Origin: Emydura subglobosa | Lineage: Eukaryota > Chordata > Testudines > Chelidae | NCBI GenBank assembly: GCA_007922225.1 | Contig: ML680098.1 | Coordinates: forward strand, 4,012,679 to 4,076,678 | Reading direction: 5' to 3' | DNA: 64,000 bases | Shown here: positions 1 to 11,500 of the stretch, one piece after another | Numbering within the stretch: the stretch's first letter is position 1 | How the letters are laid out: the number at the start of each line of letters is the position of its first letter | Notes under the pieces: generated by a model | Seen by the model: the letters and a program-made list of their open reading frames with translations, nothing else | Databases searched by the model: none | What the model was told of the DNA's origin: nothing | Made by a program: the position numbers and the translations under genes

Positions 1-1500
1 CTGTTAAAACTATAATTATGAAAAAATTGCATAGGGAAGAATCATGTTTAAATATACCTTTTATCTTTTAAATTCTTGCTCCTTCAGAATGGATGTTCTA
101 ATTATGATGGGTAAGTAATGACCCTGCAGTCACTTGTCTGTGTTGTGGTATCTGTCTTTCTTCACCAACACATTGTAGTGTCAGCAATACAGGCTTTGCC
201 TTAGCTGGGGAAAAACCCAATTATCCCCATAAATAAATAAATACATACATGCATACTAAAGCTAGTGAAAAAATGTTTAAGTCATGTTTCCTCCTTTTAA
301 ATTGGGCATGTGTTTCAGAGAGCTATTATGCAATCGGTTGCTCATTGTCCTTTTCTAGAGTGAAATATGTTTTCACTTCTTGTTATTTTTCTTGGGGACC
401 AGACGGTACAAGGCATTCACAATGGGCTATTGAGCAACGCACTTCTAGGTCACCAGTTCAAATCAGCTCAAGTTAGTAGTCACCTACAGCTAAGACTATC
501 TGGTAGCATCCTGGTGCCATTATATGAGTTGCTGGTTTTACTTTTTCCTAATGAACAGTTAGGGTTCCATGTCCCACAAAAATACTCCTTGACCATCCAA
601 GTCTGCACCATTGTGCTAGTCTCAACAGAAAATGAAAGGACAAAAATGGGAATGTAGATTAAATGTTTTCTTGCTACCCAAGAGGTAATCCTTCCGGGTC
701 AGGACTCACTGAAGGAGGAATATGTGAGGGAGTTTATACAATGTGGGCATATGGCACCCTTCACCAGCACCTAATTCAGTAAAATATTAAGTCATTTTAT
801 ATGTTACCATAACCCAAAACATTTGCCTGCCTCATAGTCTCTGATGTGTAGCATCTACACAATCCCTTCCAGTAGAATCCATTTGTTCTCACCAGAATCC
901 TGTTCAAATGTTTTCCTGAAATTCCTAAAGCTTTTAATAATTCTGAGACATGTCAGAATATAGATATTTAGGTCTGCCTGTAAAGGCCTATGGTTGTTTA
1001 AGTATATTCTTATCACTTAGCTAGTTATAGGGGTATAGAAACAAAGAATCAAAATCACAGGCCATCTGTCTAGGGGCCTTTTCTCTCACTGTGACAGTCT
1101 GAGCAGAGCGCCCACATGGGGTGGGGGAAGGGTACACTTTACCGGAGCCCAGAGGCCCTGGGGGGGCCCGGCCCAGGCTGCAACCCCCATTACCATGAGG
1201 AAAAAAATGTTCATGTCTCATGAGATTGCATATATGGAATGAGGGATTGTGGTATGTGTGGGGGAGGTGTCCGTGTTACAAGTTTGTACTGAGTCCGAAA
1301 AAATTATGCTTGGGCCCTGAGTCTGTACTTTGGCTAAGCAGCAGAGGCAGCCATAAACTGAGAAGCATGTGGTCACATCCACACATTCCAGACAAATTAC
1401 ATTAAAACAAAGCAATACCCGTTTATTAAGAAGGCAATCCAGTCTAATACTTCCAGACACAGGAAGAATCCTGGAATGTTTAAAGAAAACTTTGTTTGTC
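1..1500. other. Noncoding stretch, no gene recognised
   Basis: No coding exon, RNA gene or clear mobile element is visible. The segment near 1080-1200 is GC-richer than its surroundings and contains runs of G and C, but its CpG content is low and no promoter elements accompany it. A stretch at about 395-480 carries a GTTCAAATCA box that resembles a Pol III B box, seen again near 25830. It could be part of an old tRNA-derived SINE, but no A box at a convincing distance supports this. Confidence 0.4.
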
Positions 1501-1515
1501 TGGTTTTTAAACACT

Positions 1516-1900
1516 TGTCAACAGTTGTGGTTGTAGAATCTACACTTCATATTGTTTGGTCATTATGGTACCCACTGTTCTGATAATTTCTGTCTGATTC
1601 TTTGATTGTTTCTGTCTATACATAACTAATTGTAATCAGTTAAGGTGATGGGGTATGATTGGTTAGAGAATTGTGTTACAATATGTTAGGATTGGTTAAA
1701 GAATTATCTTGTAATATTTTTAAGAAAATGATTGGTTAAGATACTCTATAAAAACTGAGGTCAAACAGGAAGTAAGGGGGGAAGGAGGAAAATTACTGGT
1801 GTGAAGAATTGGGACTATTGCTTGATTACTTCAATAAACCCATAGTACTCCCTCCTGCTGTACTCGTGCTTCTGTCAGCGAACCAAGAACTGAGGGAGGG
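1516..1900 (+). mobile_element. Probable solo LTR of an endogenous retrovirus
   Basis: The segment has the order expected of U3-R-U5. Three inverted CCAAT-type boxes (GATTGGTTA) lie at 1657, 1690 and 1730. A TATA box (TATAAAA) follows at 1747-1753 and a polyadenylation signal (AATAAA) at 1833-1838, about 86 bases downstream. That is normal spacing for a short-R retroviral LTR. A C/T-rich tract follows the signal. No gag, pol or env remnant adjoins it, so it is best read as a solo LTR left by recombination. The outer limits are uncertain: the left end is placed at a TGTC near 1516 and the right end after the GGGAGGG tract. Target-site duplications were not identified. A cellular promoter is possible but less likely, because the poly(A) signal sits so close to the TATA box. 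Confidence 0.55.
1657..1753 (+). promoter_or_regulatory. LTR core promoter: three inverted CCAAT boxes plus TATA
   Basis: GATTGGTTA occurs three times (1657, 1690, 1730), spaced 33 and 40 bases apart. Each is the reverse of a CCAAT box, the site bound by NF-Y. TATAAAA follows at 1747. Whether it is active is unknown. Confidence 0.5.
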
Positions 1901-2189
1901 GGCCTTAATACATGTGAAAGGGCTATCGTGTATCAGCACATAGTAAAGTATTTACATTTAAGAATGCTAGTGACAGAAATAATCTTATTTACATTATGTG
2001 CCAAGGACTGTGTCCCACAAGTAAAACAAAAGGGCATACGATACTCTATACAACACTATGTCTGTCTTAACAGAGGTCCTCACTGCTTGCGGTCTGATCT
2101 TGATGTCCTAACTAAGTTCCAGTTTAGCTAATTTTATGCTGACTACAGTATCTAAATCCTACCCCATCAGTGCAGGTTGGATCAGATAT

Positions 2190-2345
2190 TTATCTTCACT
2201 TCCTGTCTCGCGCTGTTGGGCAGTGCTGCTGTGGGCTATTAAACAGCTGCCACCTTCCACGAAGAAGGTGGTTGCATCTTGAGTTGTGGTTATAGTATAA
2301 ATGTGTCAGTCACCTTCTGGATGAAATGTCAATACCATTATAACT
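2190..2345. repeat. Possible old SINE-type repeat tail
   Basis: This segment includes a small inverted pair around 2249-2270 (CCACCTTC and GAAGGTGG) and ends with a 'ggatgaaatgtcaatacc'-like tail. It resembles the 3' part of an old amniote interspersed repeat that ends in 'ggatgaaaggcgctatat'. The match is from memory and the copy is eroded. Confidence 0.3.
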
Positions 2346-2604
2346 TTTTTTCAAGGTCTCTAGGGGGTTTTCTCCCATCAATGAATCAGAACCGCAAAGT
2401 TACCTAAAATACTAATTGCTTCTTCCCTTATAGGGAAAACACCCCTATCTACAACCAACAATCACAGGAAAATAAATACCTGTCTTACAACCAACTCAGT
2501 TCTCGGTGCTACTCATTTAGGCAAAACACTTGCATTAATCCCATTAATTTTAAACATTCTTAAACCATCCTTATTTAGCAAAGAACATAAACAAGTACTT
2601 ATGG

Positions 2605-2875
2605 GTAAAATTTTCAAAAGCATCTGTAACTGAGGAGCCTAAGTCCCATTTTATTCAAGGTATTTAGGCACTTAAAATGCAGACCGATACATAGTGGGAT
2701 TTTCTAAAGTGACTAGGAGTTAGTTGCATAGTCACTTTAGAAAGTTCTACTAGGCACCTACTTATGTCTTAGATAACTAAATACCTTCAAGAATCTGGTA
2801 CCTGAAAGTCCATTAGACTTCTGCTCTTAATGGAAGTTAGGCTCCTAAATCACTAAGTTCTTTTGAAAATGTTAC
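2605..2875. mobile_element. Palindromic MITE-like element with TTTTCAAAAG arms
   Basis: The ends form inverted repeats: the 16 bases at 2605-2620 match the reverse complement of 2860-2875 at 15 positions. The interior repeats forms of 'ggagcctaagtcccatt' and 'ttaggctcctaaat', so the whole unit folds back on itself. Its centre holds a perfect 15-bp inverted repeat (2701-2715 with 2729-2743). Related sequences recur at 24.1-24.5, 36.7 and 60.9 kb. It is non-coding and must have been moved by enzymes encoded elsewhere. The transposon superfamily is not resolved here. Confidence 0.7.
2701..2743. repeat. Perfect 15-bp inverted repeat, 13-base loop
   Basis: TTTCTAAAGTGACTA at 2701-2715 is the exact reverse complement of 2729-2743, separated by 13 bases. 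It forms the core of the palindromic element around it. Confidence 0.9.
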
Positions 2876-3773
2876 TCTACATGTTTTGCTAAATTGGAGC
2901 CTTACATTACATAAAGGGTTCATACTTGTTTTAGTTAAAGCTAAGTGTCACACTATTTATTCCTGATCTATTTATTTTTAAATGACAAAGAACAAATATT
3001 AAAACTGAATGCCGCAAAAAGTGTGGAAATCCCCAAATAAGCAGCTGCAAACTATTTGCTTAGAGAACCTCCGCTCCTGCCAATTTGTGGAGATGGGCTG
3101 TACAGTTGGTTTAAAAATAAATAAACCCCCAAAGGATCAGCCTGAAGTTCAGCCCTTTCCCTGACCATTTTCTGGAGCATAGATTAGTCACCCTCCATGG
3201 GATGTGTCACAGGATATGAAAGCTAAATATCAAGACAGATAGATAAGGGCATAGAAGGCAGACTTGGACCCAAGCACAGAGACTGCAGCTCTATTGGGAC
3301 TTGTGGTTGCATCACCAGGGAAGGATGTCTGACCTAGACCTTTTGGAAGGAAGAAGGTTTTGGTTTTTTGGTTTGTTTTTGGTTTTTTTGAGAAGGGAAG
3401 TTGGGGGGTAGGGGAATGAGGAGGCAATCTATAAGGAATAAAGATGCATATAGCTGACCTAAGAGAAGGAAGGGGTATGGCAGTGGGTTCAGATAAGCAT
3501 CCAAGATTTTAGATTCGTATTCTGAACTGAATCTTCTGAGTTTCATCCATCAGCTTTAATTCATAGATGTTTGTTTATTTACATTTGGCTCTTCAACGGT
3601 TTTTCTCCCTCAAAGAGCAAGATCGGTCACAAAATAAAAATATCACATTCACCTACTTCATAATTGTATCTTGGTGATTGTTCCATTGATTGCATTGAAA
3701 CTGCCTCAACATAAAACTCAGGAAAGAGGCAGTCCTGGGATAAAATACCCCAGCTGAACTGGTCTCTCCCTGC

Positions 3774-3774
<1 letters not shown>

Positions 3775-3806
<32 letters not shown>

Positions 3807-3811
3807 CACAC
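3775..3811. repeat. (GCAC)n microsatellite, CpG-rich
   Basis: About nine tandem copies of GCAC end in a short CA run. This alternating purine-pyrimidine tract is rich in CpG, which is unusual in a region otherwise poor in CpG. Confidence 0.9.
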
Positions 3812-3899
3812 TTCTTACCATCCTTTAGGCTCATTGCTCATGATCATATCAGTTGTGATACCTTTTAGAGGCCTTTTAGAGGAGACTAAAAAGTTAGAA

Positions 3900-4018
3900 A
3901 TCAGATTCCTGGGTTCTAATGTTGGCTCTGGCAATGACTTGCTGAGTGGTCTTGGGTGAGTCACTTTAACCATTCTGTGCCTCAGTTTCCTCCATCTGTA
4001 AAATGAGGAACTTGCCAT
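3900..4018 (-). mobile_element. MIR/CORE-type SINE fragment
   Basis: Read on the plus strand, the segment carries the antisense MIR signature: 'tcctgggttctaatgttggc', then a 'cttgggtgagtcacttt' block, then 'tgtgcctcagtttcctccat', ending at 'ctgtaaaatgagg'. This is the highly conserved central core of MIR-like SINEs, so the element lies on the minus strand. Both the tRNA-like head and the 3' tail are missing or too eroded to see. Confidence 0.85.
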
Positions 4019-4039
4019 GTTGTTGCCAAACAATGTTTA

Positions 4040-7000
4040 AAGAAATGTAAAACAGTGAACAACTGTCACCTGGGGAAGTGGGAGACTTCAGCCACCCTTA
4101 ACCCTCATTATGCAGCACTTCCGACCTCATCGATACAGGACTCTGGCTCAGATGATAACTACAGAAAGGTGATTGTAAAGAAGTCTGAGTGTGCCACAAG
4201 TAAACTTGCTCACTTATGGCTGCAGCTCCCCGACTGCCAGGTTGGAGGCTGAGTTCAAGTCATGGGGTACTAATTTTCAGGTTACACATCAGAGCAGCAG
4301 AAGCAGGAGTCAGCAGATTATGATGTACATGCCGGGCAGCCCTTCCAAATGGATCTGCTATAAATGCTTGCACTCTGGGCCAAGATCAGTGGGGACAAGC
4401 TGCTGCAGCCCCCCCCCACACACGACCTGCAAGAAACTGCTCTGGGACACTAGGCCTCAGCTGTAGCCCCCTACGTATGGCCTGAAGCTTCTGTGGCAGG
4501 CTGTGAAAGGCCTAGCTCCTGAAAAACCCAGACCCAATAGCAACAGACCTCAGAGCCTCAGCCTCCTGATGTCACAATGGACTTGGACAGTTTTGGACTA
4601 CGAACTTCACTGTATCAACCTTCTCTTCCCTTTACATTCCCAGTTCCCCACAATTTCTCCTCCCTCATCTCTTCCCCCACAAAAAAATCCCATGGAATGA
4701 ACGAGCCATGGGCCAGACACCCTACCCATTTGTTTGCATCGCTATCTTGAATACCTTTCCTCCATCCTTGTCGTCTTAGTTTGTAAGAACTGCACAATGG
4801 TGCCTCAATGCCAATGGAGGACCACCGTGTGCTACCAAAACACAAATGAGAAATAAGAAGAATCAGGCTTAGACTTCAGCAGCTTCTAACGAGTGAAAGG
4901 TTTCCAGTTATGCCATTCCCTGTCCTGCCTTCTCCAGCTGAAGTCATTGCATGTGACTCCAAATGCCTCTGAGAAGATACTATCTGAATGTTGGCTTATA
5001 AAAACTAGCATAAGTTGGCCCCAAAAGTAATTACAAACCAAGATGACATCAGGAAATGCTATCAAAAATGCCCAAGGAACAGATACACAAATATTAACTC
5101 TTCTTACATTGTAAACTAATAGCTCTTTTAATTGATTTTTAAGAGAATAAAAGTGCTAAGAGTAAGCAGAAATAATGGGCTCTTCCTCCAAAAGTAGCTG
5201 CACATGGAGGCAGTTTCATAAGGCTGAGGGCAGTGCTCAGTTGTACCAGCCCTGAGGGAGCTCCATCTTCCTCAAGGAAGCAGTCAGACGCCATGGTGAT
5301 GGGTACACTATAGAAAGACAGATCTCCCCATAATACAGAGGAATGTGGCCAATATGACACCTCTCTTTACAACAATGTAGAACTATTGGGTCGTGTCTTG
5401 CAGCCTTTGCTGTGGCTAGAAGTGTTAGCATAACCCACCCGTTGTGTTCAGGCGACTGCAATGACTAAAATGTGCTTAGATCCTGTCATGCAGGGGTGCC
5501 AAGAAAGTGATGATTCTTTCCCCCTGAACGCCTATGCCCTTCTGATTAATCAGATTATTTCCAGGTACTAAGTCAAACCCATATTTAGTCCACGGCAATA
5601 GCATTGGCATTATGTGCCTAACTTTATCAAAAAAGGAAGGATCTGAACAAGAAAGCGAGGCCATGAAATTATGGCAACTATCCTGCACAGACAAGTACTG
5701 TGTCATGTCAAGTCTCACTGGCTGTAGGAAGGAATAAAAAAAAAAAGAAAAAGGGAGGAAGGAAAGTAGTCAACAGGGAGAGGATGTTGGAAAAATTTGC
5801 AACGAAGGTGATAGGAATACAAAGATGTGAAGTTTGCATCCCAGGCCAGGGGAGGCTGCATAAATGTTCAGTGTAAACTAGCAGTCGAGCTGATGTGTGA
5901 TAAAGTGCAGCCTGCTGTAAATACACTTCAGGGCTCCCAGTGCAGCTGGGGATGAAACTTGTAATTTAAAAAAAAAAAAAAGAGGAAAGGGAAAAAAATG
6001 CACTGCAAGCTTTTTCTCACATAATCTGTTACTGGAAAATTGAGAAGCTTGTCCAAGTCCGTGGGAATAAGCTGATGAGCTGATACTTAATAATAAACCA
6101 TATTATGTCGCGGTGCGGAGTCATCTAGATCCATTCAGGCCACAAACTATATTACTTTATACAGCCCTGGCTGACATACATTTAAAGCCCTCTACACATT
6201 AAGGAGCCATTAGGTTGACAGATTAAAAGTTATCTTGGAGCTAATGTTTCCATTATGTGTGTCCTGGCAGTGGAACAATCAACACACTGTTCCTCAGATG
6301 TCATACTTTGTTTAAAACAAAAAAATAAAAAAAGAGGGTAGGTCTGCCCCCTTGAATGACATTGACATGATCAGCTTTGATCTGGGCATGTGCTGTCTAC
6401 AGATCATCTACTGCTGGCTAAAACAAGAGGGCATATCACTTTAAATCATTAACCAGTTCTGTACAGTCCAAGGCAGTTCAGTAATATTTAAGGCCCCATG
6501 TTTCTGCATTGCAACTTCTTAGTAATTCTTCCATACTTCTGATGATGATGATTGCAATATGTTGGCTTTTTTCCTCTTAAAAGCAAAGCAAACAAATAAA
6601 AAGCCCCCCATAAAATGTGTGTCTCCACCCTTGTTGCAGTTTCAAATGAAGTTTCATTCTGGATGGGATGAGCCTAGAGGTCAGAACAAAATGTTTCTTT
6701 TTTAATATTTTAATTTTTAAAAAAGAGTGCATTAAAATTTTATTTAAAATCAAGAACATACAGTACTTGTATTTTTAACTATTTACTGGGGCTATTGAGC
6801 ATCAGAAAATACTGGATATATAGATATCAGCTTTTCCAGAGATTAAATTTTACGTATGAACTGAGGCTCAAATGTATATATCTATATATATATATATACA
6901 CACACATTTATATATATCCACAGAGAAAAAACCTGTGGATTCACAATACCTATTTGTACTTTGCATGTCTCATTCTCTCACATGTATTATAAAGAGAACC

Positions 7001-7260
7001 TAGTGGATAAAAGATGGGGTAGTTTCCAAAGAGCATGCAAGGATCAGGTGCAAATCAGGTAAAATTTGTTAAATTCCATTCACTCTCCATTTCTCGATGG
7101 AAGTCACAAAAGTTAACGCTATTTATTAATAGCCAAGTGCTCCAAGCTGGACTACTTCATCTCTTTTAGCCACTAACCCAACAGCTGCTCTCCTTCCCTC
7201 CCACTCCAAAAATCAAACAAACCTCAGGCTGATTTCTCCTCTTTAGTCAGTTTAAAGTTG
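4040..7260. other. Noncoding stretch; possible conserved noncoding sequence near 6.0-6.5 kb
   Basis: No exon or clear transposon is visible. The part at about 6000-6560 lacks recognisable repeats and is rich in short AT motifs (TTAATAATAAACC, CATTATGTG, ATTAAAAG) typical of enhancer-like conserved noncoding elements. That is an inference from texture only. Simple A-rich tracts lie at 5737-5755 and 5968-5998. Confidence 0.3.
6874..6920. repeat. (TA)n(CA)n simple repeat
   Basis: Alternating TATA tracts are joined to a short ACACAC run. It has no coding meaning. Confidence 0.85.
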
Positions 7261-7269
7261 AGGACATCA

Positions 7270-7283
7270 CCACTAGAGGGCAG
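7270..7283 (+). promoter_or_regulatory. Candidate CTCF-binding site
   Basis: CCACTAGAGGGCAG matches the vertebrate CTCF core consensus CCASYAGRKGGCRS at all 14 positions. CTCF insulates and anchors chromatin loops, and the orientation of its motif matters. The motif points along the plus strand. One such match can arise by chance in 64 kb, so occupancy is unproven. Confidence 0.5.
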
Positions 7284-7289
7284 CATCCA

Positions 7290-8480
7290 TTTGTCTAATA
7301 AACTGGCTAAAATAGCAAACTAAATATTTCCCTATCAATTAAATAATGCTGTTCATTAGTTTTGCAGCCAATTTTGTATTCTGTAATGATCAAAGCTTAT
7401 ATGTATACAACCTGTCCTTTCAACCTTTTACATGGAAGCCTGATTTCTGGTGGACTAACCTCAGTGAACATCAATTTGGGTATATGGATGTCTACAAAAA
7501 GAAGTCACTATTTATGGGGCTGAACTAAAGGCTCAATATGTTTCATATAAGGAATAAATATAAATATATAAATTAAATTGATTGTTTTGAATTATATTTC
7601 TTTTATTTTTAATAATGCAACAATATACTTGCAGTGTATTCAGAATGGTGGGCCAGGAGGTTTCAAAATCTGATCCTTACTGCATATTAAAGTTCAGCTG
7701 CTTTGTCAACACCTCCCATATTATCTTAGAAGACTCTCAGTTGATTTGACTAATATATGCAAAAGTGGCATTTCTTTAAACTGCTCTCCACTTTGGGTTA
7801 CATTCTACTAATAATACCTCTATTAATCAGCAACAGAATTAAACCGTAAAGAATGCTAGAGCCATTAAGGAAACAGAGGAGGGATATAATTATATTGTAC
7901 TTCACAAAGTTTAGGAATTTGCAGATTGCAATAGCAGTAAAGGGGGAAAGAAGGAAAATAGGCTCTTTCAGTAACGGTGATAGGATTAAATAAATGTACC
8001 ATGATTTATGGGGTAGAAAGCAAACTTTTGGAAAAATTGTTCGGAAAGTCTGCAAGCATTCCAGCAAAATTACAAATTCTTATATGAGCAGCAGGGCCCC
8101 TCTGGAGAGTTTAGAAGTGAATTTGGCTCATCTCATGAGTAAAATTTGCTTTTGGATCTCAGATATGTTCTGCTGGAGGAGTTCACATTTTTTAAAAAAA
8201 GCCATCCACAATTCAGTCTGGCTCAGCTGGTTTGAAGTTTCTCAAGAGAGCCATTTGAAATAAAGAGCAAGTTTTTTTCCCAGCTTTAAAAATAAAAAAG
8301 CATGTCTCTCAAAATTAACCAGCACAGTTAAATAGTGCTGCTGTCATATTATGATAATGTGATGATTAGTTAGGGAAACTTTCTTTGTATCCTGCTACTC
8401 ATTTCCTTCCATAGCCGTTCATCAGAAACAAAGGAGACTTTTAACTAATTGCTAATGATAAGATTGATAGGATTCTTCTT
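7290..8480. other. Noncoding AT-rich stretch
   Basis: No gene or repeat is recognised. The short open frames on both strands show no domain and no codon bias. Confidence 0.4.
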
Positions 8481-8489
8481 GATATAACA

Positions 8490-8585
8490 CACAACCCTCA
8501 AGGGACTGGTGCCGCGAGGTGCTGGGTTCCCTCAACTCCCAGTAGGATCTGCAAACGCTTAGCACCTTGCAGCAGGCATCCAGAT
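8490..8585. mobile_element. Palindromic repeat remnant (GAGGTGCTGGG/AGCACCTTG arms)
   Basis: 'gcgaggtgctgggttccctc' on the left is mirrored imperfectly by 'cgcttagcaccttgcagca' on the right around a centre near 8545. This resembles the palindromic repeat family whose arms read 'ggtgctgagcaccc...' and whose centre is 'caactcccattgac'. The copy is old and eroded. Confidence 0.5.
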
Positions 8586-8589
8586 CTCC

Positions 8590-11500
8590 CAGGATTGGGT
8601 GTTAAATGGGCTCCCCACTCTTCCGACCCAGTTGATATATGGCTCAGCTGAAATCAGAAATACATCTGAGCCATGAAGTTCAACTCCGGAGCCGAACTTC
8701 CTGAAAGTTCTTCAGGCGTTCAGTTCGTTGGTTTTAGTTGGGGCCTGTCTCTAGCTGAAACAAGCACTGCATTATACAGAATACACAGGATGATTTGCTA
8801 CTGCAAAGGGCTTATAGCCTAATTCTCAAACACTGACTGACTCCAGCAGAGAGTGCCAAAACATTGTCATTGTTTTCCATCTTAAACTCTCTCCCCTCTT
8901 CACGGCCTTTTAAAAACATGGTAATGAGGGAGAAGCTGAAGATTAAATCACAATGGACAGCAGAATGTAGTTTACAAGAGCACTTTTAGCTTCTATGGAA
9001 GCTTGTGCTGAAGACTAAAGATAGGGAACTAAAGGAACCCAAGACAGGCACAGTAAAACCCCTCTATTAGGGTCAGACTCATTAAAATGTAGTCAAAGCA
9101 CCAAAGACTTTCTTACAAATATTACGCTTAGTAAACATTTTCCACTGAAGCACGGATACGGTGAAAGCTTTTGGAGCGTGTCACTTAATCAGTATTTACC
9201 CGCTTTGACAGCTTGAAATATTACTCACTTATTTGGCTGGTTCAAATTTGTCAGACTCGACTGTCATAAGTTAACATGTTCCCATATTAAAAAGGAGCCA
9301 ACTGGCAAATGTGCACATTGGACGTAATAAAACACATCTGGCCGAACAATCAAACAATGCTGATCACAGTGTCAGTCTCAAACATAAATGAATAGTGACT
9401 ATCTAGGACATTACCGAGTCAAACAGGAAGCAATAACCTCCTACCCACAACTTTAATCAAAACGTTAATCGAAAGACAAACTCCAAAACACTCTGTTTCC
9501 AAGACATGCTCCTGCATGGTTAAAGGGCATAAATATTTGACATGTCCTGGGTCATTTGCTTATAAAGAGGGAGTGCTGAAGGGGGGAAGCTATGCCTCAA
9601 GCCACTGACTGTCACTGGAAGGCCAACCAGGTCATGAAGATTACGTATCACAGTCCTTTGTCTAAGAGCAGGTGTCACTGTGCCTAACGTACCAGTGGAA
9701 AGAACAAAAGAGGTAGAGGGTAGCCAAGGATTAGTGAAAATCCCAAATCCTGCCATATCAGTTCACAGTTGTATGTAGTAGCAAGGCAGAACTGGTCAGA
9801 TGCCTTCTCCTTGCTCAGTTAAACATCTAAGAGTGTAGTACATGCTACTGCTGCTATTAAACCAGGAGCAACTTTCTTCCAACCTTCTTGGAACTGTCTC
9901 TCTCTCGCAGGTGCAAGCACTAGCACCGGTATCACTGAGGCACATTGACCTCCAAAACACCTCCCTGTTCCATCAGGAGCAATGCACAGCTGCTGTACAT
10001 GACACACAAGGATCTCCACAAAGGTCTTTGAGTGCAGAAAGTTTCAGAAATTAAATTTGTGCACTGAACCTCTGGATTAGTTCTTTCAGAGAAGCCACCA
10101 TCAAATAGTTGAACACAATTAAAAATATTTCAATCTCCAGGACAAGCTTGACACCCTTTGTGGCATTTTTGCTGAGAATAGGTACTGGCCTTTCTAACAA
10201 AATGTCAGATATGACTTTTTGTTCATTTTGGCTGAACAGAAGCCAAATATTGCTGCGGGGGAGATGAGGGAGGTAGGGAAAGCAGATAGTTAAAAAGGTA
10301 AAAGTGTGTGTTGTAATCCCCAAATTGCACCTGGATTGAATGTTTTCAGACAATTTTCTTGTCTAAATCAAGACCGTACCTTTTTTTTTTTCTTCTAGGA
10401 GAGGGTTAAGAATAATCTGAAGCCAGGAAAATGGCTGCTGTTGATACTGGTGAGGCCTTCTCTTTAACTAGATCCTCCAGGAAAAAACAAATTAATCAAC
10501 AGCCAGCTGAAGTGGGTTTAATGATTGTATTCTGCATACAATCAGCTTTTCCCTTTTCAAGGGCCATCAATATGTCAAGGGAAGACATATCTGAAGGATA
10601 TAGCTCTTAACATCAAGGTTATCTATTCTTCACAAGGCTCCCACTCCTTACTGGGCTGATACTTTACACTGCCTGTGTCTAACATTTTCATCAACTCTGC
10701 AATCAATCAAGGTAATAATGTTGTGCAAAAAATCAATTAACAACGCAATTAAACTTTCCTTATTATCTCAAAGGGCTGAAATAATACCTAAAGGGAAGAT
10801 AGACTCACTGAATGCAGACATCCATAACCCAATGTGAAAGTGAATTATGAGGTTAGACAGATGCAGGCATGTCCTGGCGCTGTTATTTTCAAAGGGATAT
10901 AGCTCATCCAGGCAGTGTATCAGTCACCGCCAATCCCATGCCCTAAAATTCCAAATTACCTTTAAGAAATATATGATGTGCAATATCCATTTCATATTTT
11001 CTTTTAAAGATAAACCCCCCGAAGTCTGAACAGGAGTGTTATTTAAAGACAAAATGATCTTTCAGACAGAACATAAAATACAAAAGTTATAACAACATTT
11101 ACATCTGTATACCACCCATGTCTGTAAATGCAGGTCATCAATTATACATAATCTGGGATGCATACGGAACAGAAGATATGGCACAACATATAAAACCCAA
11201 AGGCTTAAATTTGCATACACCTACATCTGTGGCATACCACCAAGTATAGTGAAGGCACAGCCCCAGTTTACACACATGTGGTAGCATCAGTAATAACTTA
11301 AGTACTATTCATTTAAAATAAGACGGAGTGCCTGTATTATTTAGCAATTACACTCAACTCTCACTAAAACACCATTCCCAGGAGCTGAGAATTTTAAAGT
11401 GCATCAAAAGAAGACAATTAACCCCTTGCTGTTGGAAGGAGTTGGGATTTAGCACCAAACAGTGAAGAATGAGGGGACTCAAACACACCAACACAATGAA

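Noticed and set aside
395..480. tRNA-like B box (GTTCAAATCA), also near 25830
   Set aside because: No matching A box and no cloverleaf; could be an eroded SINE but too weak to call a tRNA or SINE.
1080..1200. CpG island or promoter
   Set aside because: GC-rich but with very few CpGs and too short.
3775..3811. CRISPR-like array
   Set aside because: Simple tetranucleotide repeat without spacers, in a vertebrate genome.
9819..10054. Overlapping open frames on both strands near a 'tctctctcgcag|gtgc' splice-like site
   Set aside because: The acceptor-like text is not followed by a recognisable exon or a donor in frame.
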